NCBI RefSeq assembly: GCF_003363135.1
Contig: NZ_QRBB01000002.1
Coordinates: forward strand, 248,001-312,000
Source: Alteriqipengyuania lutimaris
GTDB taxonomy: Bacteria > Pseudomonadota > Alphaproteobacteria > Sphingomonadales > Sphingomonadaceae
Direction of reading: 5' to 3'
Length of the DNA stretch: 64,000 bases
A program made the translations under genes and the position numbers. The notes under the pieces are model-generated. The model saw only the letters and a program-made list of their open reading frames with translations, searched no databases and was not told the origin of the DNA. The first letter of the stretch is position 1, and each line of letters starts with the position of its first letter. Shown here one piece after another: positions 13,941 through 25,057 of the stretch.

Positions 13941-14014
13941 TCGTCATTCCCGCGAAGGCGGGAACCCAGCTGCGGACGGCAGAAGATGGCTCCCCGCCTT
14001 TGCGGGGATGACGA
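13941..14014. repeat. REP-like inverted palindrome pair between sucB and lpd
   Basis: A left arm, CGTCATTCCCGCGAAGGCGG (from about 13942), and a right arm, TCCCCGCCTTTGCGGGGATG (from about 13991), are near reverse complements. Each also contains its own small hairpin. This is the usual form of an extragenic palindrome in sphingomonads. It could act as an mRNA-stabilising or attenuating hairpin within the operon. Confidence 0.75.
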
Positions 14015-14024
14015 AGGTAGAGAT

Positions 14025-15443
14025 ATGGCTGACCACAACTACGATTACGACGTCCTTGTCATCGGCGCAGGCCCGGGCGGCTATGTCGCCGCAATCCGCG
14101 CCGCGCAGCTTGGCCTCAAGACCGCGTGCGCCGAAGGGCGCGATGCGCTGGGCGGCACCTGCCTCAATGTCGGCTGCATCCCTTCCAAGGCGCTGCTGCA
14201 CGCCAGCGAATATTTCGACGCGGCGACGAACGGCACGATGAAGGAGATGGGCATCGACGTCTCGCCGAAGTTGAACCTCGACCAGATGCACGCGCAGCGG
14301 CGCGACGCGGTGGAGGGCCTGACCAAGGGTGTCGCCTTCCTGTTCAAGAAGAACAAGGTCGACTGGCTGCAGGGCTACGCCACCTTCAAGGATGCACACA
14401 CGGTCGAAGTGAACGGCGAGACCAGGACGGCGAAGAACATCGTCATCGCCACCGGCTCCTCGGTCACGCCCCTGCCAGGCGTCGAGGTCGACAACGAGAA
14501 GGGTGTGGTGGTCGATTCCACCGGCGCGCTCGAACTGGCGCAGGTGCCCAAGAAGATGGTCGTCATCGGCGCGGGCGTTATCGGGCTGGAACTCGGCTCG
14601 GTCTGGCGCCGCCTCGGTGCCGAAGTGACCTGCGTCGAATTCCTCCACCAGGTCCTGCCCGGCATGGATGGCGACGTGCGCAAGGAAGCGAACAAGATCT
14701 TCAAGAAGCAGGGGATCGAGTTCAAGCTGTCGACCAAGGTCACCGGCGTCACGGTCAAGGGCAAGAAGGCGACCCTTACGCTCGAGCCGGCCAAGGGCGG
14801 CGAGAGCGAAACGATGGAGGCCGACTGCGTGCTGGTGTCGATCGGCCGCAAGCCCAACACCGACGGCCTCGGCCTCGATGCGATCGGCCTCGAAACCAAC
14901 GAGCGCGGCCAGATCGAGATCGATCACGACTTCCGCACCAAGGTGGACGGCGTATGGGCGATCGGCGACTGCGTCCCCGGCCCCATGCTCGCTCACAAGG
15001 CCGAGGATGAAGGCATTGCGGTGGCGGAAAACATCGCGGGCCAGACCGGCATCGTGAACCACGATATCATCCCGACGGTCGTCTACACTCTCCCCGAATT
15101 CGCGGGCGTCGGCCTGACCGAGGAGCAGGCGATCGAGAAGATGGGCGGCGACAAGAAGGCCGTGAAGACCTCCAAGTTCCCGATGATGGCCAACAGCCGC
15201 GCGAAGACCAACCACGAGCCCGACGGTTTCGTGAAGGTCATCGCCGAGGCCGAGACCGACCGCGTGCTGGGCGTGTGGTGCATCGCCAGCGTCGCGGGCA
15301 CGATGATCGCCGAGGCAGCCATCGCGATGGAATTCGGGGCGACGAGCGAGGACATCGCCTATACCTGCCACGCGCACCCGACCCACGCGGAAGCGCTCAA
15401 GGAAGCGGCGATGGGCGTGCAGGGCAAGCCGATCCACATCTGA
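14025..15443 (+). CDS. lpd: Dihydrolipoyl dehydrogenase (E3)
   Basis: The product has 472 residues from ATG 14025. The FAD-binding [14 protein letters not shown] is at 10-23. The redox-active disulfide is [12 protein letters not shown] with Cys46 and Cys51. The NAD-binding [13 protein letters not shown] lies near 180, ATGDC-like [15 protein letters not shown] near 313-327, and the C-terminal catalytic [10 protein letters not shown] near 450. It reoxidises dihydrolipoamide for the 2-oxoglutarate complex. The frame continues upstream through the REP element to another ATG (13986), but that extension is repeat DNA and is rejected. Confidence 0.97.
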   Translation: MADHNYDYDVLVIGAGPGGYVAAIRAAQLGLKTACAEGRDALGGTCLNVGCIPSKALLHASEYFDAATNGTMKEMGIDVSPKLNLDQMHAQRRDAVEGLTKGVAFLFKKNKVDWLQGYATFKDAHTVEVNGETRTAKNIVIATGSSVTPLPGVEVDNEKGVVVDSTGALELAQVPKKMVVIGAGVIGLELGSVWRRLGAEVTCVEFLHQVLPGMDGDVRKEANKIFKKQGIEFKLSTKVTGVTVKGKKATLTLEPAKGGESETMEADCVLVSIGRKPNTDGLGLDAIGLETNERGQIEIDHDFRTKVDGVWAIGDCVPGPMLAHKAEDEGIAVAENIAGQTGIVNHDIIPTVVYTLPEFAGVGLTEEQAIEKMGGDKKAVKTSKFPMMANSRAKTNHEPDGFVKVIAEAETDRVLGVWCIASVAGTMIAEAAIAMEFGATSEDIAYTCHAHPTHAEALKEAAMGVQGKPIHI

Positions 15444-15454
15444 GGTAGCCGATC

Positions 15455-16282
15455 ATGGAAGAGCGCTGGCGAGAGAGATTTCCGGCGCTCTTCGCCATCG
15501 CGCTGCCGGTTCTGGCGGGACTTGCCTACATGGCGCTGTCGGGCGCGCCGCGCAGCTACCCGATCGTCAATGGCGGTTCGCTGATCCTTGCCGGTGCGAT
15601 CGTGCTCGCCGGTCCGCCAAGGCTGGAGCGGCGCGCACGACTCATTGTCGGCGGCGTGCTGCTCGCGCTGTTCGCCTTGCCGCTTCTGACCGGCCCTTCG
15701 GTGAACGGCATCGCCCGCTGGCTGCCGCTGGGCCCGGTCATCCTCCACGCCGGGATGCTGACCGTCCCCGCTCTAGTGCTGCTGGCAGCAGGAGACGACA
15801 AGCTCGGCCCGCCCGCCCTCGCCGCGGCGCTGCTGCTGGCGCTGGCCCAGCCCGATTTCGCGAGCGCCTTCGCGCTCACCGGCGGCGCGGTCGGCATGTA
15901 TCAGGCGCGGCGCAACTGGCGGATCGGTCTGGTGATCATTCTCGGCTTCCTGATCGCCATCGCCGCCGCCTTGCAGGGCGAGCTGCCCGCGGTGCCCTTC
16001 GTCGAGCGGATCGTGATCGATGCGCTGCGGACCTCGCCTGCAATGGCCGCGCTGCTCGCGCTCTCGCTGCTGGGATCGGTCCTGCTGATGCTATTTGCGA
16101 CCGGCCTGCCGCGGGCCGTGCGTTATCCGGTCGGGATGAGCATGTTCGGCTTCCTCCTCGCGTCGCTCATTTCGAACTACCCCACCCCGCTCGCAGGTTA
16201 CGGCGCGGCGGCGATCATCGGTTTCGCGCTCGCGCACGCGCTTGCCTTTGCGCTGCTGGATGCGCACAATGTGGACGCATGA
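15455..16282 (+). CDS. Small polytopic membrane protein with SEDS (FtsW/RodA)-like motifs
   Basis: The product has 275 residues, almost entirely hydrophobic, with about 8 predicted membrane segments. Three stretches resemble SEDS-family signatures in the right order: [12 protein letters not shown] at 83-94 (compare NG..RW...G), [10 protein letters not shown] at 132-141 (compare EPDLGTA), and [18 protein letters not shown] at 243-260 (compare P..LP..SYGGS). It is about 100 residues shorter than a typical FtsW or RodA, so glycosyltransferase activity is doubtful. Function is unknown; the SEDS link is inference from motif resemblance. It lies 11 nt after lpd and overlaps the next gene by ATGA. 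Confidence 0.6.
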   Translation: MEERWRERFPALFAIALPVLAGLAYMALSGAPRSYPIVNGGSLILAGAIVLAGPPRLERRARLIVGGVLLALFALPLLTGPSVNGIARWLPLGPVILHAGMLTVPALVLLAAGDDKLGPPALAAALLLALAQPDFASAFALTGGAVGMYQARRNWRIGLVIILGFLIAIAAALQGELPAVPFVERIVIDALRTSPAMAALLALSLLGSVLLMLFATGLPRAVRYPVGMSMFGFLLASLISNYPTPLAGYGAAAIIGFALAHALAFALLDAHNVDA

Positions 16283-16713
16283 GCATCCCCCCCTTCCATC
16301 TCGCCTTTCCCGTCCATGATCTCGACGCGGCGCGCAATTTCTACGGCGCACTGCTCGGCTGCCGCGAGGGGCGGTCGGACCGCGACTGGGTCGACTACGA
16401 CTTCTTCGGCCACCAGATCGTCGCCCATGTCGCGCCGGCAAGCGTCGCGGCACGCGCGGCGGGGGAAGACCGCAATGCGGTCGATGGCGAAGCGGTGCCC
16501 GTGCCCCATTTCGGCGTCGTGCTCACCATGGACGCATGGCAGAAGCTTGCCGACCGGCTGACCGAGGCGGGCCTCACATTCATCATCGAGCCGACCGTGC
16601 GCTTCAGGGGCAAGCCTGGCGAACAGGCGACGATGTTCTTCCGCGATCCCAGCGGCAATGCGCTGGAGATCAAGGCGATGGCGGACCCGGACAAGCTCTT
16701 CGCAACCGACTGA
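16279..16713 (+). CDS. VOC-superfamily (glyoxalase/dioxygenase-like) protein
   Basis: The product has 144 residues. Two beta-alpha-beta-beta-beta modules of the vicinal-oxygen-chelate fold are visible. The first starts with [20 protein letters not shown] (6-25) and the second with [20 protein letters not shown], ending in [15 protein letters not shown]. Potential metal ligands are His7, His75 and Glu134-type residues. It could be a lyase, dioxygenase or resistance protein, and the substrate cannot be told. The start overlaps the membrane-protein stop (ATGA). Confidence 0.85.
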   Translation: MSIPPFHLAFPVHDLDAARNFYGALLGCREGRSDRDWVDYDFFGHQIVAHVAPASVAARAAGEDRNAVDGEAVPVPHFGVVLTMDAWQKLADRLTEAGLTFIIEPTVRFRGKPGEQATMFFRDPSGNALEIKAMADPDKLFATD

Positions 16714-16786
16714 TCGCATCGCCGGACCGCTAGCGCCGGACCGCTAGCGATTGTCGATCCGGGCGCGCATCGCTAAGGGCGCGGCG

Positions 16787-17488
16787 ATGGCCCGGAAACC
16801 TCTCATGCTGCGCCTCGCGAAGTGGCACATCTGGCTCGGCTGGCTGATCGGCGTGCCGCTGCTGATGTGGACGCTGACCGGGCTGGTAATGGTCTCGCGC
16901 CCGATCGAGGAGGTGCGCGGCGAGCATCTGCGCGCCGAGGTGACCGAGCGCGCCCTGCCCCAGGCGCTGGCGCTGCCGATCGTTCCCGAAGGCCAGCCGC
17001 GCCCGGTCGAGATCCGCCTTGCCGATGGCGATGCAGGCCCGGTGTCGATCGCGCGCTTCGCCGATGGCACGACGCGGCGCTATTCCGCCCAGACGGGCGC
17101 CGCGCTTCCCGCGCTGTCGGCAGGCGACGCGCGCGCAGTGCTCGAGAGCCGGATCGTCACCAACAGTCCGCTGGTCGAGGTCCGCGCCTTCGGCGCCGAC
17201 GAGCCGCCTTTCGATTTCCGGCGCGAAATCGCCGTCTGGCGGGGCGAGTACGAGGACGGGACGCGCGTCTATATCGGCCGCGATACGGGCGAAGTGCTCG
17301 CCGTGCGCACAAAATTCTGGCGCGTTTTCGATTTCATGTGGGGCCTTCATATAATGGACCTGCAGACCCGCGAGGATACGAGCCACCCTATCCTGATCAT
17401 CTTCGCAGCGCTCGGCGCGCTGGGATCGCTGCTCGGGATCGTGCTGCTGTTCCGCCGGAGGAAGGCGAAAATCCGTGCCCGTACCTGA
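16787..17488 (+). CDS. PepSY-domain membrane protein
   Basis: The product has 233 residues from ATG 16787; an upstream TTG in frame is possible. An N-terminal membrane helix covers about 9-34 (HIWLGWLIGVPLLMWTLTGL). A periplasmic PepSY-like region spans about 35-200 with repeated short strand motifs (ARFADGTTRRYSAQTGA, VYIGRDTGEVLAVRTKFWRV). A C-terminal helix (LIIFAALGALGSLLGIVLLF) is followed by basic residues. PepSY proteins are linked to iron reductases or protease inhibition, but no partner is evident here. It overlaps the following TRIC gene by 14 nt. Confidence 0.75.
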   Translation: MARKPLMLRLAKWHIWLGWLIGVPLLMWTLTGLVMVSRPIEEVRGEHLRAEVTERALPQALALPIVPEGQPRPVEIRLADGDAGPVSIARFADGTTRRYSAQTGAALPALSAGDARAVLESRIVTNSPLVEVRAFGADEPPFDFRREIAVWRGEYEDGTRVYIGRDTGEVLAVRTKFWRVFDFMWGLHIMDLQTREDTSHPILIIFAALGALGSLLGIVLLFRRRKAKIRART

Positions 17489-18245
17489 TCCCACCGTGAT
17501 CCTGACGCCGGTGCTCGACTGGCTGGACCTGATCGGCGTCGCCGTGTTCGCACTCTCGGGCGCGCTGATCGCCGCGCGCGAGCGCCAGACCTTCGTGACC
17601 ATGAGCTTCTTCGCGCTCGTCACCGGGGTCGGTGGCGGCACGGTGCGCGACATGCTGATCGATGCACCGGTCTTCTGGGTCAAGCACCCGTGGTACGCGG
17701 CCGTGTGCATCACAATGGCGCTGATCGTCTGGAACACCCCCACGCGCTGGTGGCAGGGCAAGCTGTTCGACTATGCCGACGGCATCGGCCTCGCCGCCTA
17801 CTCGGTGCTCGGCGCGGCCAAGGCGATGAGCTACGGCGTGCCGCCGGTCTCCGCCGCGATCATGGGGATCATCACGGGCATCGTCGGCGGCACCATTCGC
17901 GATGTGATCGCGGGGCGGCCTTCGATCCTGATGCGGCCCGAACTTTACGTGACGGCAGCCGCGCTGTCGGCGTCGCTGTGCAGCTTCGGCCTGTGGCTGC
18001 TCGAACCCTATGGCGTTGACGACTGGAACATCTGGGCGATCGCGGCGCTCGCGGGCCTGATCCTGCGCAGCGCGGCGATCCGCTTCAACCTCGGTCTGCC
18101 CGCCTTCCACGAGCGCGAAATGGCGAGCGCGCGCGAGACCGAAATCGGGACGGAAGCCGTTGCGGAAGCTGCCGAAGCGACCGAGAGCGACGGTCTCTAT
18201 TTCGAGGAAGCTCCGTCAGGGGATGAGAAAAGCCCCCAGACCTGA
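17475..18245 (+). CDS. Trimeric intracellular cation (TRIC) channel family protein (UPF0126/YicG-like)
   Basis: The product has 256 residues from GTG 17475. The duplicated UPF0126 unit is clear: the first half has LIGVAVFALSGALIAARER and GVGGGTVRDMLID, the second has GLAAYSVLGAAKA and GIVGGTIRDVIAGRPSILM, for about 7 membrane segments. Prokaryotic TRIC proteins form K+-permeable trimeric channels. The C-terminal 40 residues are acidic and variable. The gene overlaps the PepSY gene, and its stop lies inside the left arm region of a terminator hairpin. Confidence 0.88.
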   Translation: MPVPDPTVILTPVLDWLDLIGVAVFALSGALIAARERQTFVTMSFFALVTGVGGGTVRDMLIDAPVFWVKHPWYAAVCITMALIVWNTPTRWWQGKLFDYADGIGLAAYSVLGAAKAMSYGVPPVSAAIMGIITGIVGGTIRDVIAGRPSILMRPELYVTAAALSASLCSFGLWLLEPYGVDDWNIWAIAALAGLILRSAAIRFNLGLPAFHEREMASARETEIGTEAVAEAAEATESDGLYFEEAPSGDEKSPQT

Positions 18246-18262
18246 GGTTCGGGGGCTTGTTC
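18231..18262 (+). terminator. Rho-independent terminator after the TRIC gene
   Basis: AAGCCCCC at about 18233-18240 pairs with GGGGGCTT at about 18251-18258 and is followed by GTTCT. The hairpin overlaps the TRIC stop codon. It closes the lpd-to-TRIC run and could also stop the convergent minus-strand gene. Confidence 0.75.
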
Positions 18263-18269
18263 TAGAACC

Positions 18270-19007
18270 TCAATAAGGCTCGCCATCGGCGTAGTCGTCG
18301 TAGCCCTCTTCGCCGGGGAGCGGACCGCCCGGATAGGCGGGCTGTGCCCCGCTGTCGGGGGCGACATATCCGTCGTCCCGGGTATTGGAATAGCTGTCCG
18401 GCGTGGAATAGCTGCTCGCCCGTGCACGGGCATAGGTGCTGTCGGAATATTGCGGGTCGCCGTAGCTATCGCCGCCCGACTGGTAGCGCACGCCGCTCAT
18501 GCCATAATCGACGTCGAGCACGCGGCCCGATCCCGATACCTGGCATGAGAAGTCGGTCCCGTTGTAGAGCGTGCCGCTGACCGAATAGCCCGAACGCGTT
18601 CGCCCGACATTTTCGACAGAGCCGACCCGCTGCTGCCGCTCGATCCGCTTGATGCAACTGTCGACCGCGCGGTCGAAATCGTCGTTCGATACGTAATCAT
18701 TGTCGTAGCGATCGTAGCGATCGTTGCGGTCGTTCCTGCTGGCGGCGGAGGCGATGGCGAAGATTCCGCCGATGATCAGCGCGCCCGCGATCACGTCGCC
18801 CGCGTCGACCCGGTCGCGGTGATGGCGGCGATAGCGCCAGCCACGCCGGTACTCTGCATGATCCGAGGCACCATGGAGAACGGCGGGCGCAGTATAATCG
18901 GCCCGGCCCCCCGGCGCTTCGACCTGCGGCCGTTCCGCCGCCTGGACGGGAGCAACGGCAAGCGCGGCAACCGCCGCGCCCAGCGAAAGCTTGGATAAGT
19001 GGCCCAT
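18270..19007 (-). CDS. Secreted glycine-zipper-like envelope protein, paralog 1
   Basis: The product has 245 residues from MGHLSKLSLG. It has a signal peptide ending near VQAAE. A hydrophobic glycine-rich segment DVIAGALIIGGIFAIASA lies at about 71-88. A conserved region of about 100 residues follows, with two Cys (DSCIKRIE and FSCQVSG) and the ending GRVLDVDYG. The C-terminus is Ser/Tyr/Asp/Pro-rich and low complexity. It shares the segment, the Cys pair and the GRV.D.DY ending with the next gene, so the two are tandem paralogs. Function is unknown; outer-membrane or periplasmic location is inferred. Confidence 0.75.
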   Translation of the reverse strand: MGHLSKLSLGAAVAALAVAPVQAAERPQVEAPGGRADYTAPAVLHGASDHAEYRRGWRYRRHHRDRVDAGDVIAGALIIGGIFAIASAASRNDRNDRYDRYDNDYVSNDDFDRAVDSCIKRIERQQRVGSVENVGRTRSGYSVSGTLYNGTDFSCQVSGSGRVLDVDYGMSGVRYQSGGDSYGDPQYSDSTYARARASSYSTPDSYSNTRDDGYVAPDSGAQPAYPGGPLPGEEGYDDYADGEPY

Positions 19008-19149
19008 AGTCCTTGTTCTTCCTCCATCGGAAGCGACCCGCCTCCATGCGACCGAGACGGAAAATAGGCGGCCAGCCCTGTCACCGGGCTGAACCGCCTT
19101 CCCCTGTCGCGTCACCCGGCGGCGTCCCGGGCGCGACGAACTGAGCGGC

Positions 19150-19701
19150 CTAGATGCGGTTCAGCCCGCGAATGCCGCGATAATCAATGTCGACGACCCG
19201 GCCGCGACGAATCTCACAGCTGAAGCGCCCGCGATCGCCACCTCGGTTGTAACCGCGACGGTCGTACCGGTCGCTATAGCCGCGACGCTGGTCGCGATAG
19301 CCGCGCGCACCGTCGACTTCGATCCGGCCGGTGATGTTCCAGCCCCGGCGCGTGTCGCGCACGCGGTTGATATCGACCACATTGGCATAGCGATAGCCGG
19401 CCCGGCGCGCCTGGTTCTCGGCTACGCGCACGCACTGGTCGATCGCGCCGCGCGGGTTGCCGTTCGAGCGGTAGTAATCGTCGCGATAACGGTTGTCGCG
19501 ATAGCGATCGCGATTGTTGTTCGAAGCCGATGCGATGGCGGCGATGCCGCCGATGATCAGCGCCCCGGCGATCACTTCGCCCGCGCTGATGCCGTCATTG
19601 TCGCGGTCGCGATAACGCTGGGCCTCGGCGGGGGCAGCGGACGTGAAGGCCATGGCACCCGCGGCAGCGGTGCACAGGGCGGCCTTGGTGAAGCTTTGCA
19701 T
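19150..19701 (-). CDS. Secreted glycine-zipper-like envelope protein, paralog 2
   Basis: The product has 183 residues from MQSFTKAALC. Its signal peptide ends near AEAQ. The hydrophobic stretch EVIAGALIIGGIAAIASA (about 41-58) is nearly identical to that of its neighbour. It is followed by an Arg/Tyr/Asp-rich region, Cys residues in DQCVRVAEN and FSCEIRR, and the closing GRVVDIDYRG. Repeated RYRD/DRYDRR strings make it low complexity. Function is unknown; proteins of this pattern are common in sphingomonads (recall, not tested). Confidence 0.75.
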   Translation of the reverse strand: MQSFTKAALCTAAAGAMAFTSAAPAEAQRYRDRDNDGISAGEVIAGALIIGGIAAIASASNNNRDRYRDNRYRDDYYRSNGNPRGAIDQCVRVAENQARRAGYRYANVVDINRVRDTRRGWNITGRIEVDGARGYRDQRRGYSDRYDRRGYNRGGDRGRFSCEIRRGRVVDIDYRGIRGLNRI

Positions 19702-19896
19702 CGGTGGTCTCCTCACTGGATGCCCGAGCGCCATTGCCCGAACACCCACGGTTGTAGGAGACAACCGGTGAGGTGTGACTGAATTGCGGCGAAAGCCACC
19801 GTTCATACAAATAGCGCCAAACCTGAACGGCCGGCACCGTTATGGTTAGCAGCTGGAAACGCAGCGGGAAGGCAGGATGCCCCGCCTCCCATTCGT

Positions 19897-22047
<2,151 letters not shown>

Positions 22048-22127
22048 GGCGGGGCGTCCTCTCGTCGGGGGTGTTTGCCTGAGTATCTATTTCTTTTCGC
22101 TGCGCTTTCAACTCGCGCGGCTTCGGC

Positions 22128-23582
22128 TCACTCGATCGCGGCCAGCACGTCGCGGGTGAAGGCGACGATATCGAACCGGCTGCCGGTGGGGTCTTCGCCC
22201 CGGCGCACGATCACGACATCGCGGCTGGGCACCACGACCACGTACTGCCCGCGATTGCCCATCGCCGCGAAGGTGTCCGCCGGGATTCCTTCGTGATCGT
22301 TGAACAGCCACCAGGCGGCGCCATAGCCCAAGCCATTGTCGGGCTGCGGGCCGCTCGGCCTCGACACGTATTCGCGCCAGTTCTCGGGCAGCAGGCGCTT
22401 GCCGTCCTGCGTCACGCCATCGTTGAGATAGAGCAGGCCGAGCTTCGCGAGGTCCTCCGCCGTGGCCCAGACCTGGCTCGAAAGAATGTAGTCGGAGCCC
22501 CAGTCGGTTTCCGCGACCGTTCCGGTCATGCCGATATCGGCAAACAGGTCCGCCGGATCGTAGCTATCGAACGTATCCTCGATCGCCTTGACCGCCATCA
22601 GCGTGTCGTTGTTGGCGTAGCGGAACACGGTGCCCGGCGGGTGCAGCAGCGGCCATCCCGTCGCGCTTTCCTCCACCAGTGCCCCGCCCATGTAGAGCGG
22701 ATCGGTGCGGTTGCCGGGCGTGTCGGTATAACGACCCGACGCCATGCGCAGGAAATCGTCGATGGTGATGCTGCGGCGCGTATCCCACCGCCAGTCATCG
22801 AAGGCCAGCGCATCGGTCACCTTCGCCTCGCCCCGCTGGACCGCCGCGCCGATCAGCGTCGCGGCGATGCTCTTGGCGAACGACCATGTGCGCTGGGGCG
22901 TGTCGGGGCCGAAACCGGGGGCATAGCGCCCCTGCCCCAGCAATCCGTCGCGATACTCCTTGTGACGCAACACGACCGCCGTGGTGCGCACGCCCTCGCC
23001 GTAGTCCGATGCGAGGGCTCCGCGGAAAACCGCGTCGAGCGACTTGGTCGGAGCGTCGCCGCCGCCTCCGGTTTCGCCCACCATCATGGGAATGGTCAGG
23101 CCACCACCCTTGCGCTCCCCGCCCGCATTCGCGCTCGCCCCGTCCTTCTCGCCCGGCATTGGCGGAACGCGCATCTCGGGCATGCTGGGTTCCAGCCCGA
23201 TCGGTGCGAGGCGGCAGCCCTGGTCATGCGATCCTTCGGCGAAGCGCGGCGGCATGTCGTCCGCCCAGTCGACCTGGATCAGCGCCACCCGCCCGGCGGC
23301 ATCGGGCACGATCGTATAATCGAGATCGCCGATAATATCCGCGATGCGGGGATAGACGCAGGTCAGCTCCCACTGCTCCACGCTCTCTGCCGTGCGCTCC
23401 ACCCCGTTGCGCTGTGCATTGGCGAGCGCGCCGCACAGGAACAGCGCCTTGTATCCGGCGGCGAGCGCGCGGTCGTAGCGCGCCTCCAGCTCCTCTTGCG
23501 ATGTCGATTGCGCCGCGATCGGCTGGGCCGAAAACGACAGGCATGCGATGGCCGCGAGCGCGACGAGGCTGGTCCGGATCAT
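22128..23582 (-). CDS. Beta-lactamase-fold (class C-like) serine hydrolase
   Basis: The product has 484 residues with a signal peptide ending near PIAAQ. Residues 30-180 form a family-specific N-terminal region including GGGGDAPTK. The hydrolase domain follows, with nucleophile motif SFAK at 234-237, the YAN motif (FRYANNDTLM, about 327) and a late GNRGQYVVV segment at the position of the third motif. Such proteins are esterases or peptidases rather than resistance enzymes in most cases. It lies upstream of the prolyl oligopeptidase on the same strand. Confidence 0.85.
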   Translation of the reverse strand: MIRTSLVALAAIACLSFSAQPIAAQSTSQEELEARYDRALAAGYKALFLCGALANAQRNGVERTAESVEQWELTCVYPRIADIIGDLDYTIVPDAAGRVALIQVDWADDMPPRFAEGSHDQGCRLAPIGLEPSMPEMRVPPMPGEKDGASANAGGERKGGGLTIPMMVGETGGGGDAPTKSLDAVFRGALASDYGEGVRTTAVVLRHKEYRDGLLGQGRYAPGFGPDTPQRTWSFAKSIAATLIGAAVQRGEAKVTDALAFDDWRWDTRRSITIDDFLRMASGRYTDTPGNRTDPLYMGGALVEESATGWPLLHPPGTVFRYANNDTLMAVKAIEDTFDSYDPADLFADIGMTGTVAETDWGSDYILSSQVWATAEDLAKLGLLYLNDGVTQDGKRLLPENWREYVSRPSGPQPDNGLGYGAAWWLFNDHEGIPADTFAAMGNRGQYVVVVPSRDVVIVRRGEDPTGSRFDIVAFTRDVLAAIE

Positions 23583-23687
23583 GGGCCGGACTGTGCCATA
23601 GCTTGCGCAAAAGAAAAGGGCCGCGCTCGTGGCTGGGAGCTAGCCGGAGCATGGCTCCCGCCCCCGCGTATCGTTCGGGTCGCCTGC

Positions 23688-24242
23688 TCAGTCTTGGGAA
23701 GGGATGAAGCCGTCGATCACATATACGACACCATTCGAAGCCGCTTTCGAGATATTGGTGAGGTGCGGGGCATCGTCCCCCGCCCCGACCAGAATCTCGC
23801 CGCCGACCTTGCGCAGAAGGATCGGCTGTTCCGCCACGCCTTCCAGCTCCAGCGAACCGCCATTCACTTCCAGCGCGGTTTCGAGGTCTTCGCGCGCGAT
23901 CGCCCCCACCGCGATATGGGTGGTAAGGATCGCGATCACGCCATCACGCCCCTCTTCGCTGCGCAAGAGCTCCAGTTCGCCCTCGGGCAGTTCCTCGAAC
24001 GCCTCGTTCCGCGGAAGGAAGATCGTGTAGGCACCGGCGCCCTCGAAGGGGTCTTCCAGCTCGGCATTGCCGATCACCTCGCTCGCGATGGACAGCTCGT
24101 CGATCGTGCCGATCATGGCGCCAAGCGTGCTGTCGCCGGCACGTGCGGCGGCCTGCGCCGTCTCGCCCGCCTCATCCGGATCGCCGCATCCCGCAAGCAT
24201 CAGGCTCAGCGCACCGAGCAGGGGCACGATCGTACTTCTCAT
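23688..24242 (-). CDS. Fasciclin-domain lipoprotein, copy 1
   Basis: The product has 184 residues from MRSTIVPLLG; GAGG upstream fits this ATG better than the in-frame ATG 12 nt earlier. Lipobox MLAGC sets Cys at residue 18. One fasciclin (FAS1) domain spans about 40-180, with H1-like GAYTIFLPRNEAFEELP and H2-like GVVYVIDGFIPSQ. FAS1 domains mediate adhesion or surface interactions. It is followed about 230 nt upstream by a second, diverged copy. Confidence 0.87.
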   Translation of the reverse strand: MRSTIVPLLGALSLMLAGCGDPDEAGETAQAAARAGDSTLGAMIGTIDELSIASEVIGNAELEDPFEGAGAYTIFLPRNEAFEELPEGELELLRSEEGRDGVIAILTTHIAVGAIAREDLETALEVNGGSLELEGVAEQPILLRKVGGEILVGAGDDAPHLTNISKAASNGVVYVIDGFIPSQD

Positions 24243-24431
24243 CGTCGTCCTCATATCAAGACAGCGGTCGCAGGGGCGACCAGACTGGTCCGCAGGTTGG
24301 CCTCATATACATCGCCGTCGCTTTCGCGATAGAGCATCTCAGGCGGTTAACGCACAATGGACAGACCCCATGCGCCGTGCCGAAAGACAGCGAATTGGCA
24401 CGCGGCCATGTTCGACGATGGAAAAGCGCAG

Positions 24432-24470
24432 AAAAAAGGGCCGCGGGGCGATGACCGGCGGCCCTTCTGC
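24432..24470 (-). terminator. Rho-independent terminator after fasciclin copy 2
   Basis: On the minus strand AAGGGCCGC pairs with GCGGCCCTT across a loop of about 13 nt, followed by TTTTTTC. It lies 15-50 nt downstream of the stop of the second fasciclin gene, so the two fasciclin genes are probably separate transcripts. Confidence 0.8.
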
Positions 24471-24486
24471 CAAAGATGCGACACGA

Positions 24487-25047
24487 TCACTCGCCCGGCG
24501 GGATCAGCCCGTCGATCATGTAGATCACCCCGTTCGATGCGGCGACCGCCTCTCCGATGAGCTGCGGAGAATCGCCACCGCCGATCGCGATCTCACCATC
24601 GATTTCTCGAATGTCGATCGGCGGATCGGCCACACTGGCGAGTTTGATCGCGCCTCCGTTGCGCGCCAGCGCCTGCTCGAGATCGCCGTGCGAAATCGCG
24701 CCGACCGCAATATGGCGGCGCAACAGGGCGATCAGTTCGGGACGCCCCTCCTCGCTTTTCAGCCGGTCGAGATCCTCCTGCGGGAGGGCGCCGAACGCCT
24801 CGTTGCTCGGCAGGAACAAAGTATAGGCCCCGACCCCGACGAAGGTGGTGTCCAGACCCGCAGACCTGATCAGGTCGTGCGCGGTGGAGACCTCTTCGAT
24901 CTCGCCGAGCGTGGCATACAGGCGGCTCGGCCCGGCTTGCGCGGTGGCATCCACCGGATCGGCTTCGGCTTCTGCCGGGTCGCCGCAGGCTGCCAGCGGC
25001 AGGGCGAGAGACAGCGACACGAATGCCGCCCCAAGATGCATCTTCAT
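24487..25047 (-). CDS. Fasciclin-domain lipoprotein, copy 2
   Basis: The product has 186 residues with lipobox LAAC (Cys21). It has a single FAS1 domain with GAYTLFLPSNEAFGALP and GVIYMIDGLIPPGE at the C-terminus. The layout is identical to copy 1 but the proteins are clearly diverged, pointing to an old tandem duplication. An acidic Ala/Glu/Asp linker follows the lipid anchor. It is probably outer-membrane-attached and periplasmic or surface facing. Confidence 0.87.
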   Translation of the reverse strand: MKMHLGAAFVSLSLALPLAACGDPAEAEADPVDATAQAGPSRLYATLGEIEEVSTAHDLIRSAGLDTTFVGVGAYTLFLPSNEAFGALPQEDLDRLKSEEGRPELIALLRRHIAVGAISHGDLEQALARNGGAIKLASVADPPIDIREIDGEIAIGGGDSPQLIGEAVAASNGVIYMIDGLIPPGE

Positions 25048-25057
25048 ATTCGCCCCC

